Assembly: GCA_963820495.1 (NCBI GenBank)
Contig: CAWGAF010000002.1
Location: forward strand, 1,240,001-1,304,000
Reading direction: 5' to 3'
DNA from: JBBIPA01 sp963820495
GTDB lineage: Bacteria > Chloroflexota > Dehalococcoidia > GIF9 > UBA5629
DNA length: 64,000 nt
A program made the translations under genes and the position numbers. The notes under the pieces were generated by a model. It ran no database searches. It had not been told where the DNA came from and saw nothing but the letters and a program-made list of their open reading frames with translations. Positions within the stretch are counted from its first letter, which is position 1; every line of letters begins with the position of its first letter. This document shows, in pieces, positions 35,793 through 44,971 of the stretch.

Positions 35793-38153
35793 ATGCTTCC
35801 TGATAACAGTAGCGATAACAGCCGTACAGAAAGTTCAGATAAGAAAAAGTCCGACGGCTTTGAAATCAGCAGGCGGACTTTTCTTGGTGCTTCCGCCTTT
35901 GCTGCTACCACCATCGCTGCCAGCTATCTTTTAAAAAGTCCCCAGATCAGCTTTGCCTCAGCTACAGAGAAACCTCCTTATGGAACAATCACCGAAAAAT
36001 GGGTGGCAACGTCATGCCTAAACTGTCCTACCCGTTGTGCCACCAGAGTAAGAATAGTCGATGATAAAGCCGTCCATATCGCCGGGAATCCATTATCTAA
36101 AGTTTCCGAGGGTGAGAACTGTCCCCGCTCTCATATCGGCCTTCAAGTCCTGTATAACCCAGACAGGATAAAAAACCCACTGAAAAGAACAAACCCTCAG
36201 AAGGGTAAAGGCATAGACCCTGGGTGGACTTCCATATCCTGGTCCCAGGCTATGAGTGAAGTTAGCAACCGTTTGAGAGCACTCAGGGAAAAAAGAGAAA
36301 CGCAAAAGCTGCTACTACTTTATGGGCTCAACACTATCAGTACTGAAGATTTAATCACTCGTTTTGCCACCGCCTATGGAACTCCCAACACCATCTCCAG
36401 AGAGGGGCTGGAGAATGAAGCCGACAAGGCTGGCGAATGGATGGCAGACGGACATTACAGCAACAGTGCTTATGATCTGGAAAATACTAACTACATACTT
36501 TCCTTCGGAGCCAGCATTATAGAATCTCAAAAACCACTTGCCCGGAATTTGAGAATGTGGGGCAAAATACGCCGTGACAGACCATTGCGAGCCAAGGTTG
36601 TGGTCATCGACCCTCGCTATTCTATCACTGCCGCTAAGGCTGACCAGTGGATACCCATAAATCCAGGGACTGATGCCGCGCTAGCCATGGCTATAGCCAA
36701 TGTAATAATTAACGAAGGATTGTACGATAGGAACTTTATCCAGAGCTGGTCTTCTGGATTTGATGAATACAGTAATTTAGTACTCCCTGATTACAGCCCG
36801 GAGAAAATTTCCGAAATAACTGGTATCCAGTCTGATATCATCCGCAAGATAGCCAGAGAATTCTCACAGACCAAGCCAGCAATCGCCTGGAGGGGAAGAG
36901 GAGCCACCTGCTGGCCAAATGGCACATACACCAGCTATGCTATTTTCTGTCTCAACGCCCTGGTAGGAAGTATAGATGCTCCAGGAGGTGTAATATACCA
37001 GGAATATCCCGATTATAAAGAAATGCCAGAGGTAACCGAAGATAGTATAGCCCAGGAAGGCAATGCTAAAGCAAGTCTGGATTTACGCAGAAAAGATAAA
37101 TTCCTGGCTGCTAACGTAGTCACCAATCAGGTAGCAGATTCCATACTGTCAGATACCCCTTACTCCACAGAAATGGCAATCGGTTTTAACTGCAATTTCA
37201 ATATGTCAGCTCCAGGCACCAGTCGCTGGGATAAAGCTATGTCCAAAGCGCCCTATTACGTTCATATTGCACCAGCCATCACCGAAATGGCAGAGTATGC
37301 TGACATAGTCCTGCCAGCTTGTACTTTCCTAGAGGAATGGGCCTATGACCATTGCCCGCCAGGTTCGGGATTTTCCGAAATGAAATTAAAACAGCCAGTG
37401 GTAAAGCCGCTGTATCAGTCAAAATCTACAGGAGATATTATATTTGAACTGGCGAGACAATTAGGCGGTAGCATAGCCGAATCTTTTGAGAACATGGGCA
37501 CCAACGCTGAAGCGTTCGTGAAATATCGCACCAGCACAATTATGTACTGGGATGAATTAATTCAAAAAGGTGTTTGGGTTGGCCCTGAGTACAAATACTA
37601 TAAATATCCTCAGATATTCGATACACCTTCCCAGAAATTTGAATTCTATTCCAGTAATATGGAAGCCATACTCAAAGAAGCTAAAAAAGCAAGCAGTGAC
37701 AGGATAACCTGCTTACCACACTACGATGATGCTAAATTTCTGGGAGATAAAGCATTATATCCTCTTATATTAACCAATTATCATCCCTTGCTAGATGTAG
37801 AAGATGGAAATCAGAACTATCCCTGGGCTCAAGAGATTTTCTTGGTAATGCACGGCTATGGCTGGACTAATTTCGCAGAGATAAATAGCAAGACGGCAAA
37901 TAGCCTGGGAATTAAAGACGGTGACATGGTTTGGATTGAATCACCCTTCCACAAAATCAAGGCACGAGCCAGAGTTTTTCAGGGGATCCATCCCCAGGTA
38001 GTGGCTATTGCCCAAGGTCAGGGGCATTACTCCTCTGGCAGATGGGCCAATGGAATAGGCATAAACCCTAACGATATTATTGGCGTAGACTACGATTATA
38101 TCAGTGGACAGGCGTCTTTTTTCAATACCAGGGTAAAAGTTTATAAGGCATGA
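35793..38153 (+). CDS. TAT-exported molybdopterin oxidoreductase, catalytic-type subunit (DMSO reductase family)
   Basis: 786 residues. A twin-arginine signal, SRRTFLGASAF, lies at about residues 26-36, so it should be exported folded with its cofactor. A [4Fe-4S] motif C-x2-C-x3-C-x27-C follows at about 74-109, then molybdopterin-binding domains and a C-terminal dinucleotide domain (about 650-786). At the position of the usual Mo ligand, GTPNTISREGLENEADKAG has no Cys, and I cannot name the ligand. Electron donor or acceptor unknown (polysulfide, thiosulfate, tetrathionate or quinone-linked are possible). First gene of a five-gene complex. Confidence 0.82.
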   Translation: MLPDNSSDNSRTESSDKKKSDGFEISRRTFLGASAFAATTIAASYLLKSPQISFASATEKPPYGTITEKWVATSCLNCPTRCATRVRIVDDKAVHIAGNPLSKVSEGENCPRSHIGLQVLYNPDRIKNPLKRTNPQKGKGIDPGWTSISWSQAMSEVSNRLRALREKRETQKLLLLYGLNTISTEDLITRFATAYGTPNTISREGLENEADKAGEWMADGHYSNSAYDLENTNYILSFGASIIESQKPLARNLRMWGKIRRDRPLRAKVVVIDPRYSITAAKADQWIPINPGTDAALAMAIANVIINEGLYDRNFIQSWSSGFDEYSNLVLPDYSPEKISEITGIQSDIIRKIAREFSQTKPAIAWRGRGATCWPNGTYTSYAIFCLNALVGSIDAPGGVIYQEYPDYKEMPEVTEDSIAQEGNAKASLDLRRKDKFLAANVVTNQVADSILSDTPYSTEMAIGFNCNFNMSAPGTSRWDKAMSKAPYYVHIAPAITEMAEYADIVLPACTFLEEWAYDHCPPGSGFSEMKLKQPVVKPLYQSKSTGDIIFELARQLGGSIAESFENMGTNAEAFVKYRTSTIMYWDELIQKGVWVGPEYKYYKYPQIFDTPSQKFEFYSSNMEAILKEAKKASSDRITCLPHYDDAKFLGDKALYPLILTNYHPLLDVEDGNQNYPWAQEIFLVMHGYGWTNFAEINSKTANSLGIKDGDMVWIESPFHKIKARARVFQGIHPQVVAIAQGQGHYSSGRWANGIGINPNDIIGVDYDYISGQASFFNTRVKVYKA

Positions 38154-38162
38154 GGCAAATAA

Positions 38163-38849
38163 ATGGCAAGATGGGGAATGGTCATTGACCTAGATAAGTG
38201 CACTGGATGCCAAGCATGTACTGTTGCCTGTAAAGAAGAGAATAATGTTCCCTTCGGCTCCCCCAGAGAAAACAGGCAAAGGACTGATATTTATTGGAAC
38301 AAGGTGATTGCGGCGAGCAATGGCGAATATCCTGCGGTGAATATCGAGATGATACCAATGCCTTGTATGCACTGCGATAATCCGCCATGTGTACAGGTTT
38401 GCCCCGCCAAAGCGACCTATCTCAGAGAAGATGGCATCGTTATGCAAAATTTCAGAAGATGCATCGGCTGCAAATACTGCATCGTTGCTTGTCCCTACGG
38501 AGTCAGAAATTTCAACTATAAAGAACAGGCTGAGGAAGACTACCTGCGGCCTGACCCACCACCAGACCGATCCGTTATCGGCCCCTGGCCCTTCCCCACC
38601 AGAACACATGGCGTAGTAGAGAAATGCACCTTCTGTTTCCACCGCATAGATGCAGGATTGAAAGAGAATAAGAAAATTGGCATTGACGTAGTACCGGCTT
38701 GTGTCGAAGCATGTCCTGCTAAAGCCAGGTTTTTTGGAGACCTGGATGACCCAAATAGTACAGTATCTCAGTTGCTGGCAGCCAGGGATTCGTTCCAGCT
38801 TCGAGAAGAAAAAGGCACACATCCCAAGGTACACTATCTTTCTAAATGA
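38163..38849 (+). CDS. Four-cluster ferredoxin subunit (PsrB/DmsB/NrfC type)
   Basis: 228 residues with four [4Fe-4S] motifs: CTGCQACTVAC (about 15), CMHCDNPPCVQVC (about 75), CIGCKYCIVAC (about 103) and CTFC...CVEAC (about 158-182). It carries electrons between the molybdopterin subunit and the NrfD membrane anchor. It lacks its own signal, as expected for a partner co-exported with the TAT-bearing subunit. Ten bases after the previous gene. Confidence 0.92.
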   Translation: MARWGMVIDLDKCTGCQACTVACKEENNVPFGSPRENRQRTDIYWNKVIAASNGEYPAVNIEMIPMPCMHCDNPPCVQVCPAKATYLREDGIVMQNFRRCIGCKYCIVACPYGVRNFNYKEQAEEDYLRPDPPPDRSVIGPWPFPTRTHGVVEKCTFCFHRIDAGLKENKKIGIDVVPACVEACPAKARFFGDLDDPNSTVSQLLAARDSFQLREEKGTHPKVHYLSK

Positions 38850-38859
38850 GGTATATTGA

Positions 38860-40101
38860 GTGACATCTGCTTTTGTAACATTGGAAGGTAAATCTAAAAA
38901 TTACTACAGTGCTGTAATAGTATTTGCTATTCTAACAATTATTGGTTTAATTTGTTTCGGCTTGTCCTATGTATTCGGACATCAGCTATTTGGCAGCAGC
39001 AACGTAATACCTTGGGGCATGCCCATAGTCCTGGCCATTTATTTAATCGGGCTTAGCGCTGGTTCACTTATCCTCTCCTCGTTAACATACGTCTTCGGTA
39101 GAGAAGAGTATCGGCCTATCGCCAGGATGGCAGTCCTCCTAGCCATAGTGTTGATTTTCGGCGCTATGATATCTATAGCCGTAGACTTAGGTAGACCAGA
39201 GAAGTTCTGGCGACTATTCATGTTTTTCTATTTGAACAACATGACCTCAATGTTCGCTATTAATGGCATCCTATACGGAGGCTATTTCGCAATCAGCTTG
39301 GTCTATATGGGCATTATACTGGCAAATCAGAAAAAGGCGAGTAAGATAATGGGTTTCATAGCCGTTTGCTGGGCAGTGCTGGTCCACATGGGCACCGGGG
39401 CAATCTTTGGTTTTGTCGCCGCCCGTGAAACCTGGTTCTCACCAATAAAACCTCTGGAGTTTCTTGCCGCCGCTCTGGCCTCAGGCTTAGCATTGTTAAT
39501 AGTGGTAACCATACTTACTTTGAAACTGTCCGGCCGAAGTATATATAAAGACGTGATAGCCTCACTTGGCAATATGTTAAAGTTATTTATTATCCTCCTT
39601 GTCATTCTGATAGTTTTGGATAAATTGACTCATTTATATGAACCAGCTCGAGGAGCCACAGTTTTTATGCTTTCTGGCGATTATGCCGGGATCTTTTGGG
39701 TCCTCCAAATAGGATTGGTAGTTATATTGCCACTGATAATACTATTTAATCCCAAAATTAACAAAACTCTTAAATGGATAATTGTAGCAGCAGTATCAGT
39801 GGTGATCGGAGTCTTCTTTGAAAGGTATTACCTGGTGATCCCAGGAGCAGCTTATCCCATGCAATTCTATCCCGGGAAAATAGAGGGCGTCTACGGCGCT
39901 GTAGGTAATTTCCCCATAACACCAACTGAAATGGGTTTATCCGTGGGGATATTGGCTTTTCTAGTGCTTCTTTTTTTGCTGGGCTTAAAATATCTTGAGG
40001 CATTACCACCCAAGCCACCAGAAGAAAAAGTTAAAGCACCTGCGGAGGATACTACTCCTGCGGCCAGTACAACTTCAACGACTCAAGGGGAGAATGTCTA
40101 G
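38860..40101 (+). CDS. NrfD/PsrC-type membrane subunit
   Basis: 413 residues with about ten membrane helices, starting GTG 38860 (TGAGGTA upstream). NrfD-family features are WGMPIVLAIYLIGLSAGS (about 45) and the long helices around DLGRPEKFWRL and YLNNMTSMF. It should bind quinone and exchange electrons with the ferredoxin subunit. The tail (about 385-413) is Pro/Ala/Thr-rich and probably exposed. Third gene of the complex. Confidence 0.9.
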   Translation: MTSAFVTLEGKSKNYYSAVIVFAILTIIGLICFGLSYVFGHQLFGSSNVIPWGMPIVLAIYLIGLSAGSLILSSLTYVFGREEYRPIARMAVLLAIVLIFGAMISIAVDLGRPEKFWRLFMFFYLNNMTSMFAINGILYGGYFAISLVYMGIILANQKKASKIMGFIAVCWAVLVHMGTGAIFGFVAARETWFSPIKPLEFLAAALASGLALLIVVTILTLKLSGRSIYKDVIASLGNMLKLFIILLVILIVLDKLTHLYEPARGATVFMLSGDYAGIFWVLQIGLVVILPLIILFNPKINKTLKWIIVAAVSVVIGVFFERYYLVIPGAAYPMQFYPGKIEGVYGAVGNFPITPTEMGLSVGILAFLVLLFLLGLKYLEALPPKPPEEKVKAPAEDTTPAASTTSTTQGENV

Positions 40102-40143
40102 AGGTAGGAGATTAACAACACTTCTATAGGTGAGTATTTAGCT

Positions 40144-40368
40144 ATGGATATTTTATTCAGGTCAATAGCAGTTTTAATTGAATTAATAATCCTGATGGCA
40201 ATTTTTTACTTTATCCTTGGTGGAGTACGACTGATATTGTTCGACCTGGGTATAACACAAAAATACTCGAGGATCATTTCAGTACTATTGATAGCAGTAG
40301 GCTGTGTTATTGCGGTATTCCTTATTTCGCATTTGACTACATTCTATCCTCCAGTTGGAGGGGAATAA
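40144..40368 (+). CDS. Small two-helix membrane protein of the complex
   Basis: 74 residues, two predicted helices (about 8-32 and 42-66) with a GITQKYSR turn; no recognised family. Its place between the NrfD and HdrDE-like genes, with gaps of 42 and 33 bases, suggests a small accessory subunit of the membrane complex. No heme-binding CxxCH is present. Confidence 0.6.
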   Translation: MDILFRSIAVLIELIILMAIFYFILGGVRLILFDLGITQKYSRIISVLLIAVGCVIAVFLISHLTTFYPPVGGE

Positions 40369-40401
40369 ATTAGAGCTATAGTTTGATTTAAGGGGGACAT
40401 T

Positions 40402-42449
40402 TTGGATTCTTCAAGGGAACTGTTCTGGGCAGTTCAAGAAGTTTATATCTTAAAGATTTTCCTGCCAATTATAATTGGAGTTTTGGTCTTGTCAACTGCC
40501 CTTATCGTGCTATTCGCTCTAGGTCTGTTCAGACGCTACTCGCTATGGCGCTTGGGTGGCATGGAAAATCGACTCGACCATATTGCTGCCAGACTTAAAA
40601 CTACCTTTGCTGTCACACTGGCGCATATAAGAATTTGGCGCGAGGTATATCCTGGTATAATGCATTTCCTTATCCTCTGGGGAACCATCCTGCTTATTCT
40701 TGGCAAAATAATAAGGCTATTTTCTTATCCAGTGGGATTAACTATCCCTCCACAGAATGTGTTCTTGTACGCCTCATTGGCATCTGAAATCGGCGGAGTT
40801 CTGATTATCATCGGAGGATGTATTGCCTTATACCGAAGATATGTCCAGAAGCCCTCACGCCTAGATACCGTTCCAGATGACACCTTAATCTTCGGCTGGG
40901 TATTTGTAATTTTACTTACCGGCTATATGACCAAGGGATATCGCATTGCCATCAGTGAAGTTAGCCCTTCGGACTGGGCTATGTGGTCACCAGTGGGTTA
41001 CCTTTTCTCACATATATTCCCAACCTTTATGACACAGGCCAGGGATGAGATTCTATTGTGGCACCGAGCTATAATTCACACTGCCCCCGCATTTATATTC
41101 CTCGCCTATATCTTATATCAGCCGTTCCCGCATGCAACATGTCTGGTTATCACCTATCAATGTCTTTTTCCGCAGTTTTAAACCAAAAGGTGCTTTAACT
41201 CCTATTGATATCGAAAAAGCAGAAAACTTTGGCGCTAGCAAAATTGAGAATTTCACCTGGAAGCAGTTGCTGGACCTTGACGCCTGCACCAGATGCGGCC
41301 GCTGCCAGGACAATTGCCCCGCTCACCTTAGCGGCAAGCCTCTATCGCCCAAAAAAGTTATACTGGATCTCAAGTCCCATCTCTACGATGTATATCGGAT
41401 ACCCTTTCATAAAGAAGCCACCTGAATCACGCCGAGATATGATAACTGAAGTTATCACCGAGGACGTGATCTGGGCTTGCACCACCTGCCGCGCTTGCCA
41501 GGAGGCATGTCCTATATATATAGAGCATATCGATAAGATCATTGATATGCGCCGCAGTCTAGTATTGGAACAAGCCAAAATCCCAGAGACAGGTGAAGCT
41601 GCACTGAAATGCATTGAGACCAGGGGGCATAGTTGCCGGGGCACTACAGCAACCAGAACTGATTGGACCGAAGGACTCGACATCAAGCTCCTCTCTAATG
41701 ATGCCAATGTTGATATTGTGTACTGGGTGGGCTGTGCCGCCGCACTGGAAGACAGGAATATGAAAGTAGCCAAGTCTATGGCCAAAATACTCAAAGCTGC
41801 CGGAGCTAACTTTGCCGTCCTGGGAATAGAGGAGACATGTTGCGGCGAACCAGCCCGAAGACTTGGCAACGAATACCTATTTCAAATTCAGGCAACGAAA
41901 AACATCGAGATTTTAAAGAACTATAAAGTCAAAAAAATTGTCACTACCTGCCCCCATTGCTTTAATACCATTAAGAATGAATATCCTCAATTCGGTGGTG
42001 AATTTGAAGTCATCCATCACAGTCAGTTTATTAATGAATTGCTTAAACAAGGTAAAATAAAGCCTCTTGCCAACAAAGATGGTAAAGTTACCTATCATGA
42101 CTCCTGCTACCTAGGTAGACACAACGATATTTATGACCCGCCTAGAGAAATATTACACGTTATATCAAAATCTAAGCCAATTGAGATGGCGCACTCCAAG
42201 CAAAACGGGTTCTGCTGCGGTGGTGGTGGCGGACGTTTCTGGATGGAAGAACGCATCGGCAAAAGGATTAGCGAGATGCGCATTGAACAGGTTATGGAAA
42301 CTGGTGTAAATTTGGTAGCTTCAGCCTGTCCCTATTGCTTGCAGATGTTTGAAGATGCCATAAAAGCCAAAGAGACAGAAGAAACACTCAAAGCTCTGGA
42401 TATCGCCGAGTTAGTAGCAGCGTCATTAGAACCAGACAAGAAAGAGTAA
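40402..42449 (+). pseudogene. HdrDE-like membrane iron-sulfur oxidoreductase, frame broken twice
   Basis: Three overlapping frames together give one recognisable protein of about 681 residues. Frame 1 (40402 to about 41126): five-helix NarI/HdrE-like membrane domain, expected to bind heme b. Frame 2 (about 41126-41415): PINVFFRSFKPKGALTPID and a ferredoxin motif CTRCGRCQDNC. Frame 3 (about 41415-42449): second motif CTTCRACQEAC plus two CCG domains (CCGEPARR, CCGGGGGRFW). Two shifts in the same direction are needed, near 41125-41129 and 41390-41430. All segments are otherwise well conserved, so recent mutation or assembly error is as likely as decay. It would pass electrons from the NrfD complex or quinone to cytoplasmic partners. 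Confidence 0.75.
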
Positions 42450-42506
42450 TTATCTCGCCATTTATGTCTGCAAAATCTGGCCTTAGTTAGTTGAGGCAAC
42501 CTACCT

Positions 42507-42537
42507 CAACCAGCAGCACCTCAGGTGCTGCTGGTTG
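42507..42537. repeat. Perfect 15-bp inverted repeat at the end of the FmdB gene
   Basis: CAACCAGCAGCACCT (42507-42521) and AGGTGCTGCTGGTTG (42523-42537) are perfectly complementary around one base, realistically a 13-bp stem with a 5-base loop. It covers the last codons of the minus-strand FmdB gene. A weaker dyad (TTGAGG, 42491-42496 / CCTCAA, 42504-42509) adjoins it. No T-run follows on either strand, so it may be a bidirectional transcript end or an RNA-stability hairpin between convergent genes. Confidence 0.55.
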
Positions 42538-42703
42538 GAGCACAAGCTTCGCTTGATTGATTCGTACGGAAAGCGGAAATTAACCTATTGGGTCGCTCGG
42601 CCCCACACTTTGGGCACTTCAAATCAGCACAACTATCGGTAAAACTACGGCGGATTTCAAACCTTTCGCCGCATTTCGGGCATTTATATTCATAGATGGG
42701 CAA
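42521..42703 (-). CDS. FmdB-family zinc-ribbon protein
   Basis: 60 residues: MPIYEYKCPKCGERFE opening, then a second CPKCGAE (about residue 35), forming the paired-cysteine zinc ribbon of FmdB-type putative regulatory proteins. The second half is Ser/Thr-rich. AAAGGAGGTG precedes ATG 42703. The role is not established; family members often lie beside formate, amide or metal-enzyme genes. Confidence 0.82.
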   Translation of the reverse strand: MPIYEYKCPKCGERFEIRRSFTDSCADLKCPKCGAERPNRLISAFRTNQSSEACAPTSST

Positions 42704-42787
42704 AGCTAAACACCTCCTTTATCCCACGCTTAAACACAATCAATTTATTATATCTCATATACTTTGAAAAGTCAGACTATCGCGTAT

Positions 42788-42817
42788 TTCACATTAGGAT
42801 TCAACAAAGTGTATAAT
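42788..42817 (+). promoter_or_regulatory. Probable promoter of the TPR lipoprotein gene
   Basis: TTCACA (42788-42793), an 18-base spacer and TATAAT (42812-42817), about 105 bases upstream of the gene at 42923. Confidence 0.4.
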
Positions 42818-42922
42818 CTAGTGAAAATTTAACCTTTTCAATATACCGATTTAAATATTAAATTGCTTTTGGCTATGATTTTCGTATCAGCCTAACTGCT
42901 GCGCAAAATAAGGGATTAAATC

Positions 42923-43471
42923 ATGAAAAATGGAGTCAAAATAATATTACTTATCAGTTTAATTCTACTGACGTTAGCTTGTATAAACCCGCAATATGAG
43001 CACCTTAGAAAGGGTGATTCATATGCCAATGAAGGAAAATGGAATGAGGCCATTGCTGAATATACTAAAGCAATTGAGCTAGAGCCTAATTTCGTCGAAG
43101 CTTACAACAACCGGGCTTCGGCATATACCGAAAAGGGCGAATATGACAAAGCTATAGTTGATTGCACCAAAGCAATCGAGTTAGATCCCCAGTCCACTAT
43201 ACCCTACTATAATCGCAGTATTGCCTATCTATACAAAGGTGAGTATGAAAAAACGATTGCCGATTGCGACAAAATTTTAGAACTTGGCTTAAACTCACCA
43301 TGGGTACATTATCATAGAGGTATGGCACATTTCGAGATGGGTAATTATAAATCAGCCATTGATGATTTTATAACGGCAAAAAGTATATCAACCAACTCTA
43401 CATTCAATCAAATGGTTGACCAGAAAATCCAAGCTGCAGAAAACATGATGCGCAAACCAATACAACAATAG
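42923..43471 (+). CDS. TPR-repeat lipoprotein
   Basis: 182 residues. Signal peptide with lipobox LTLAC (Cys about residue 19), so lipid-anchored outside the membrane. Four tetratricopeptide repeats follow from about residue 28, three with the clear pattern A..YNNRA.AY...GEYDKAI.DC.KAIELDP. TPRs mediate protein contacts; no enzyme domain is present. Separate from the downstream pantothenate operon, which has its own promoter. Confidence 0.85.
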   Translation: MKNGVKIILLISLILLTLACINPQYEHLRKGDSYANEGKWNEAIAEYTKAIELEPNFVEAYNNRASAYTEKGEYDKAIVDCTKAIELDPQSTIPYYNRSIAYLYKGEYEKTIADCDKILELGLNSPWVHYHRGMAHFEMGNYKSAIDDFITAKSISTNSTFNQMVDQKIQAAENMMRKPIQQ

Positions 43472-43492
43472 GTTATGGACGCTTACAATGTT

Positions 43493-43521
43493 TTGACAAA
43501 AGTAACATAGTACACTATACT
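43493..43521 (+). promoter_or_regulatory. Strong sigma-70 promoter of the pantothenate operon
   Basis: Consensus TTGACA (43493-43498), a 17-base spacer and TATACT (43516-43521). Transcription would begin near 43528, immediately before the first pan-motif stem. Confidence 0.82.
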
Positions 43522-43529
43522 TGATTACA

Positions 43530-43605
43530 GCCACCGACCGTAAGGCGGTGAGCATAATATACCAGAAAAAACAGAAGACGCTTGGATCAGTAATGACCGA
43601 GACGT
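43530..43605 (+). ncRNA. Tandem pan RNA motifs (cis-regulatory leader of panDBC)
   Basis: Two stem-loops share one architecture. Element 1 (43530-43553): GC-CACCG, bulged A (43537), CC, loop GTAA, GG, CGGTG, bulged A (43551), GC. Element 2 (43578-43605): ACG-CTTGG, bulged A (43586), TCA, loop GTAA, TGA, CCGAG, bulged A (43602), CGT. A stem with two conserved bulged adenosines, often in tandem and upstream of panB/panC/panD in Chloroflexi and others, is the published pan motif. The sequences of the two stems differ but the structure is kept. A terminator follows. Confidence 0.82.
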
Positions 43606-43629
43606 GATATAGGAATGATAGGTTGTTGG

Positions 43630-43659
43630 GCCTTCTCGGCAATGCTGGGAAGGCTTTTT
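43630..43659 (+). terminator. Intrinsic terminator in the pan leader (attenuator)
   Basis: GCCTTCTC (43630-43637) pairs with GGGAAGGC (43647-43654), 8 pairs with one G-U, loop GGCAATGCT, then five T. CCGAGA in the 3' arm of pan element 2 (43597-43602) is complementary to TCTCGG (43634-43639), so the RNA motif and the terminator can be mutually exclusive. Confidence 0.75.
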
Positions 43660-43678
43660 GTTTATAAGATAAGTAAAA

Positions 43679-44557
43679 ATGTTAACTATAGGTTTCATAG
43701 GTGCCGGGATAACGGGTACAGCCTTAGCTACAAGGCTTGACCAGCAAGGCTATCGCATAGCAGCCGTATCCAGTCGAACCCTAGCTTCGGCAGAAAAACT
43801 GGCCCAGCGGATGGAACACTGCCGTGTTTACAAAACAGCCCAAGAAGTTGCTGATAACGCTCAATTTGTTTTTATCACCACCACCGATGATGTTATAGGT
43901 GAAGTAGCAGCCAGAATCCGATGGTACAAGGGGCAAAGTATAGTACATTGCAGCGGGGCACATTCCATAGATATTATCGAATCAGCCAGGCAATTTGGAG
44001 CCAACACAGGTTGTTTACACCCACTACAGACTTTCGCCAGTATCGAACAAGCTATTGAAAATCTACCCGGCTCTACCTTTGCTATCGAAGCTGAGGAACC
44101 ACTGTTAACCATACTTAAAGAAATGTCTACAGCAATGGCAGGACACTGGGTAATTCTTGAAGCCAACGATAAAGTACTCTACCATACGGCAGCAGTCTTT
44201 GCCTGTAACTACCTGATAACCCTGATGAAACTAGCCACCGACCTATGGCAGGACTTCGGGGTATCACGAGAGCAAGCAATCAAAGCCTTATTGCCTCTGC
44301 TGCGCGGCACACTGAGAAATATCGAAAATGTTGGTCTGCCCAACTGCCTTACTGGGCCTATTGCCAGAGGCGACCTAGGTACTATCAAGAAACACCTGGA
44401 AGCATTAGAAAAAGAGAGCCCATATTTACTGAGCACTTATAAACAGCTAGGGCTACAGACCTTGCCAATCGCTCTAGCTAAAGGGAAAATAAATTCAGAA
44501 AAAGTTCAGGAACTACAAGAGCTACTATCGAAGCAACCACAAGGAGCGCTAACATGA
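43679..44557 (+). CDS. panG: Rossmann/DUF2520 oxidoreductase, probable ketopantoate reductase (PanG type)
   Basis: 292 residues. N-terminal NAD(P)-binding fold opening TIGFIGAGITGTALATRL, VFITTTDDVIGEVA (about 62) and GCLHPLQTFAS (about 112), then a helical DUF2520 domain. As I recall, the alternative ketopantoate reductase PanG of Francisella belongs to this family. The operon has panD, panB and panC but no panE, so this gene is the natural candidate for that step. Function is inferred from family and context. The ATG is 20 bases after the leader terminator; the stop overlaps panD by ATGA. Confidence 0.72.
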   Translation: MLTIGFIGAGITGTALATRLDQQGYRIAAVSSRTLASAEKLAQRMEHCRVYKTAQEVADNAQFVFITTTDDVIGEVAARIRWYKGQSIVHCSGAHSIDIIESARQFGANTGCLHPLQTFASIEQAIENLPGSTFAIEAEEPLLTILKEMSTAMAGHWVILEANDKVLYHTAAVFACNYLITLMKLATDLWQDFGVSREQAIKALLPLLRGTLRNIENVGLPNCLTGPIARGDLGTIKKHLEALEKESPYLLSTYKQLGLQTLPIALAKGKINSEKVQELQELLSKQPQGALT

Positions 44558-44955
44558 GAACAATGCTTAAAAGCAAAATACATCGAGCGCGAGTTACCGC
44601 AGGTAATGTCGATTATGAAGGAAGTATAACCATTGATAAACTCCTGATGGAATCGGCCGACATTCTCCCTTACGAAAGAGTAGAGGTACTTGATATTAAC
44701 AATGGCGTCAGACTAAGCACCTATGCTATTGAAGGAGAAAGAGATTCAGGAGAGATTTGCCTTAACGGTGCTGCAGCCAGGGTGATAGCTAAAGGCGATA
44801 CAGTAATCATCCTGACTTACCATGAAGTCCCAGAAGAGGAAGCGGTACGGGTTTTGCCCAGACTGGTATATGTAAATTCGGCAAACAAAATAGTTGAGGT
44901 TAAAAATGTTCAAGCTGAAAAAGACTGGACAAAGGACTTGCTCTCAACCCTGTAA
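44554..44955 (+). CDS. panD: Aspartate 1-decarboxylase
   Basis: Makes beta-alanine for pantothenate. 133 residues; self-cleavage to give the pyruvoyl group is expected at the Gly-Ser of YEGSITID (about residues 27-28). KIHRARVT at the start and CLNGAAARVI (about residue 69) are diagnostic. Start ATG 44554 overlaps the preceding stop; an in-frame ATG three codons later (44563) matches the usual family start better. Confidence 0.94.
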   Translation: MRTMLKSKIHRARVTAGNVDYEGSITIDKLLMESADILPYERVEVLDINNGVRLSTYAIEGERDSGEICLNGAAARVIAKGDTVIILTYHEVPEEEAVRVLPRLVYVNSANKIVEVKNVQAEKDWTKDLLSTL

Positions 44956-44971
44956 ATATGGAGCAGTATAA

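Noticed and set aside
42507..42537. Perfect hairpin as an intrinsic terminator
   Set aside because: No run of T follows on either strand, so I list it only as an inverted repeat.
43528..43678. T-box leader before the pantothenate operon
   Set aside because: No T-box sequence or specifier loop is visible; the two bulged-A stems fit the pan motif instead.
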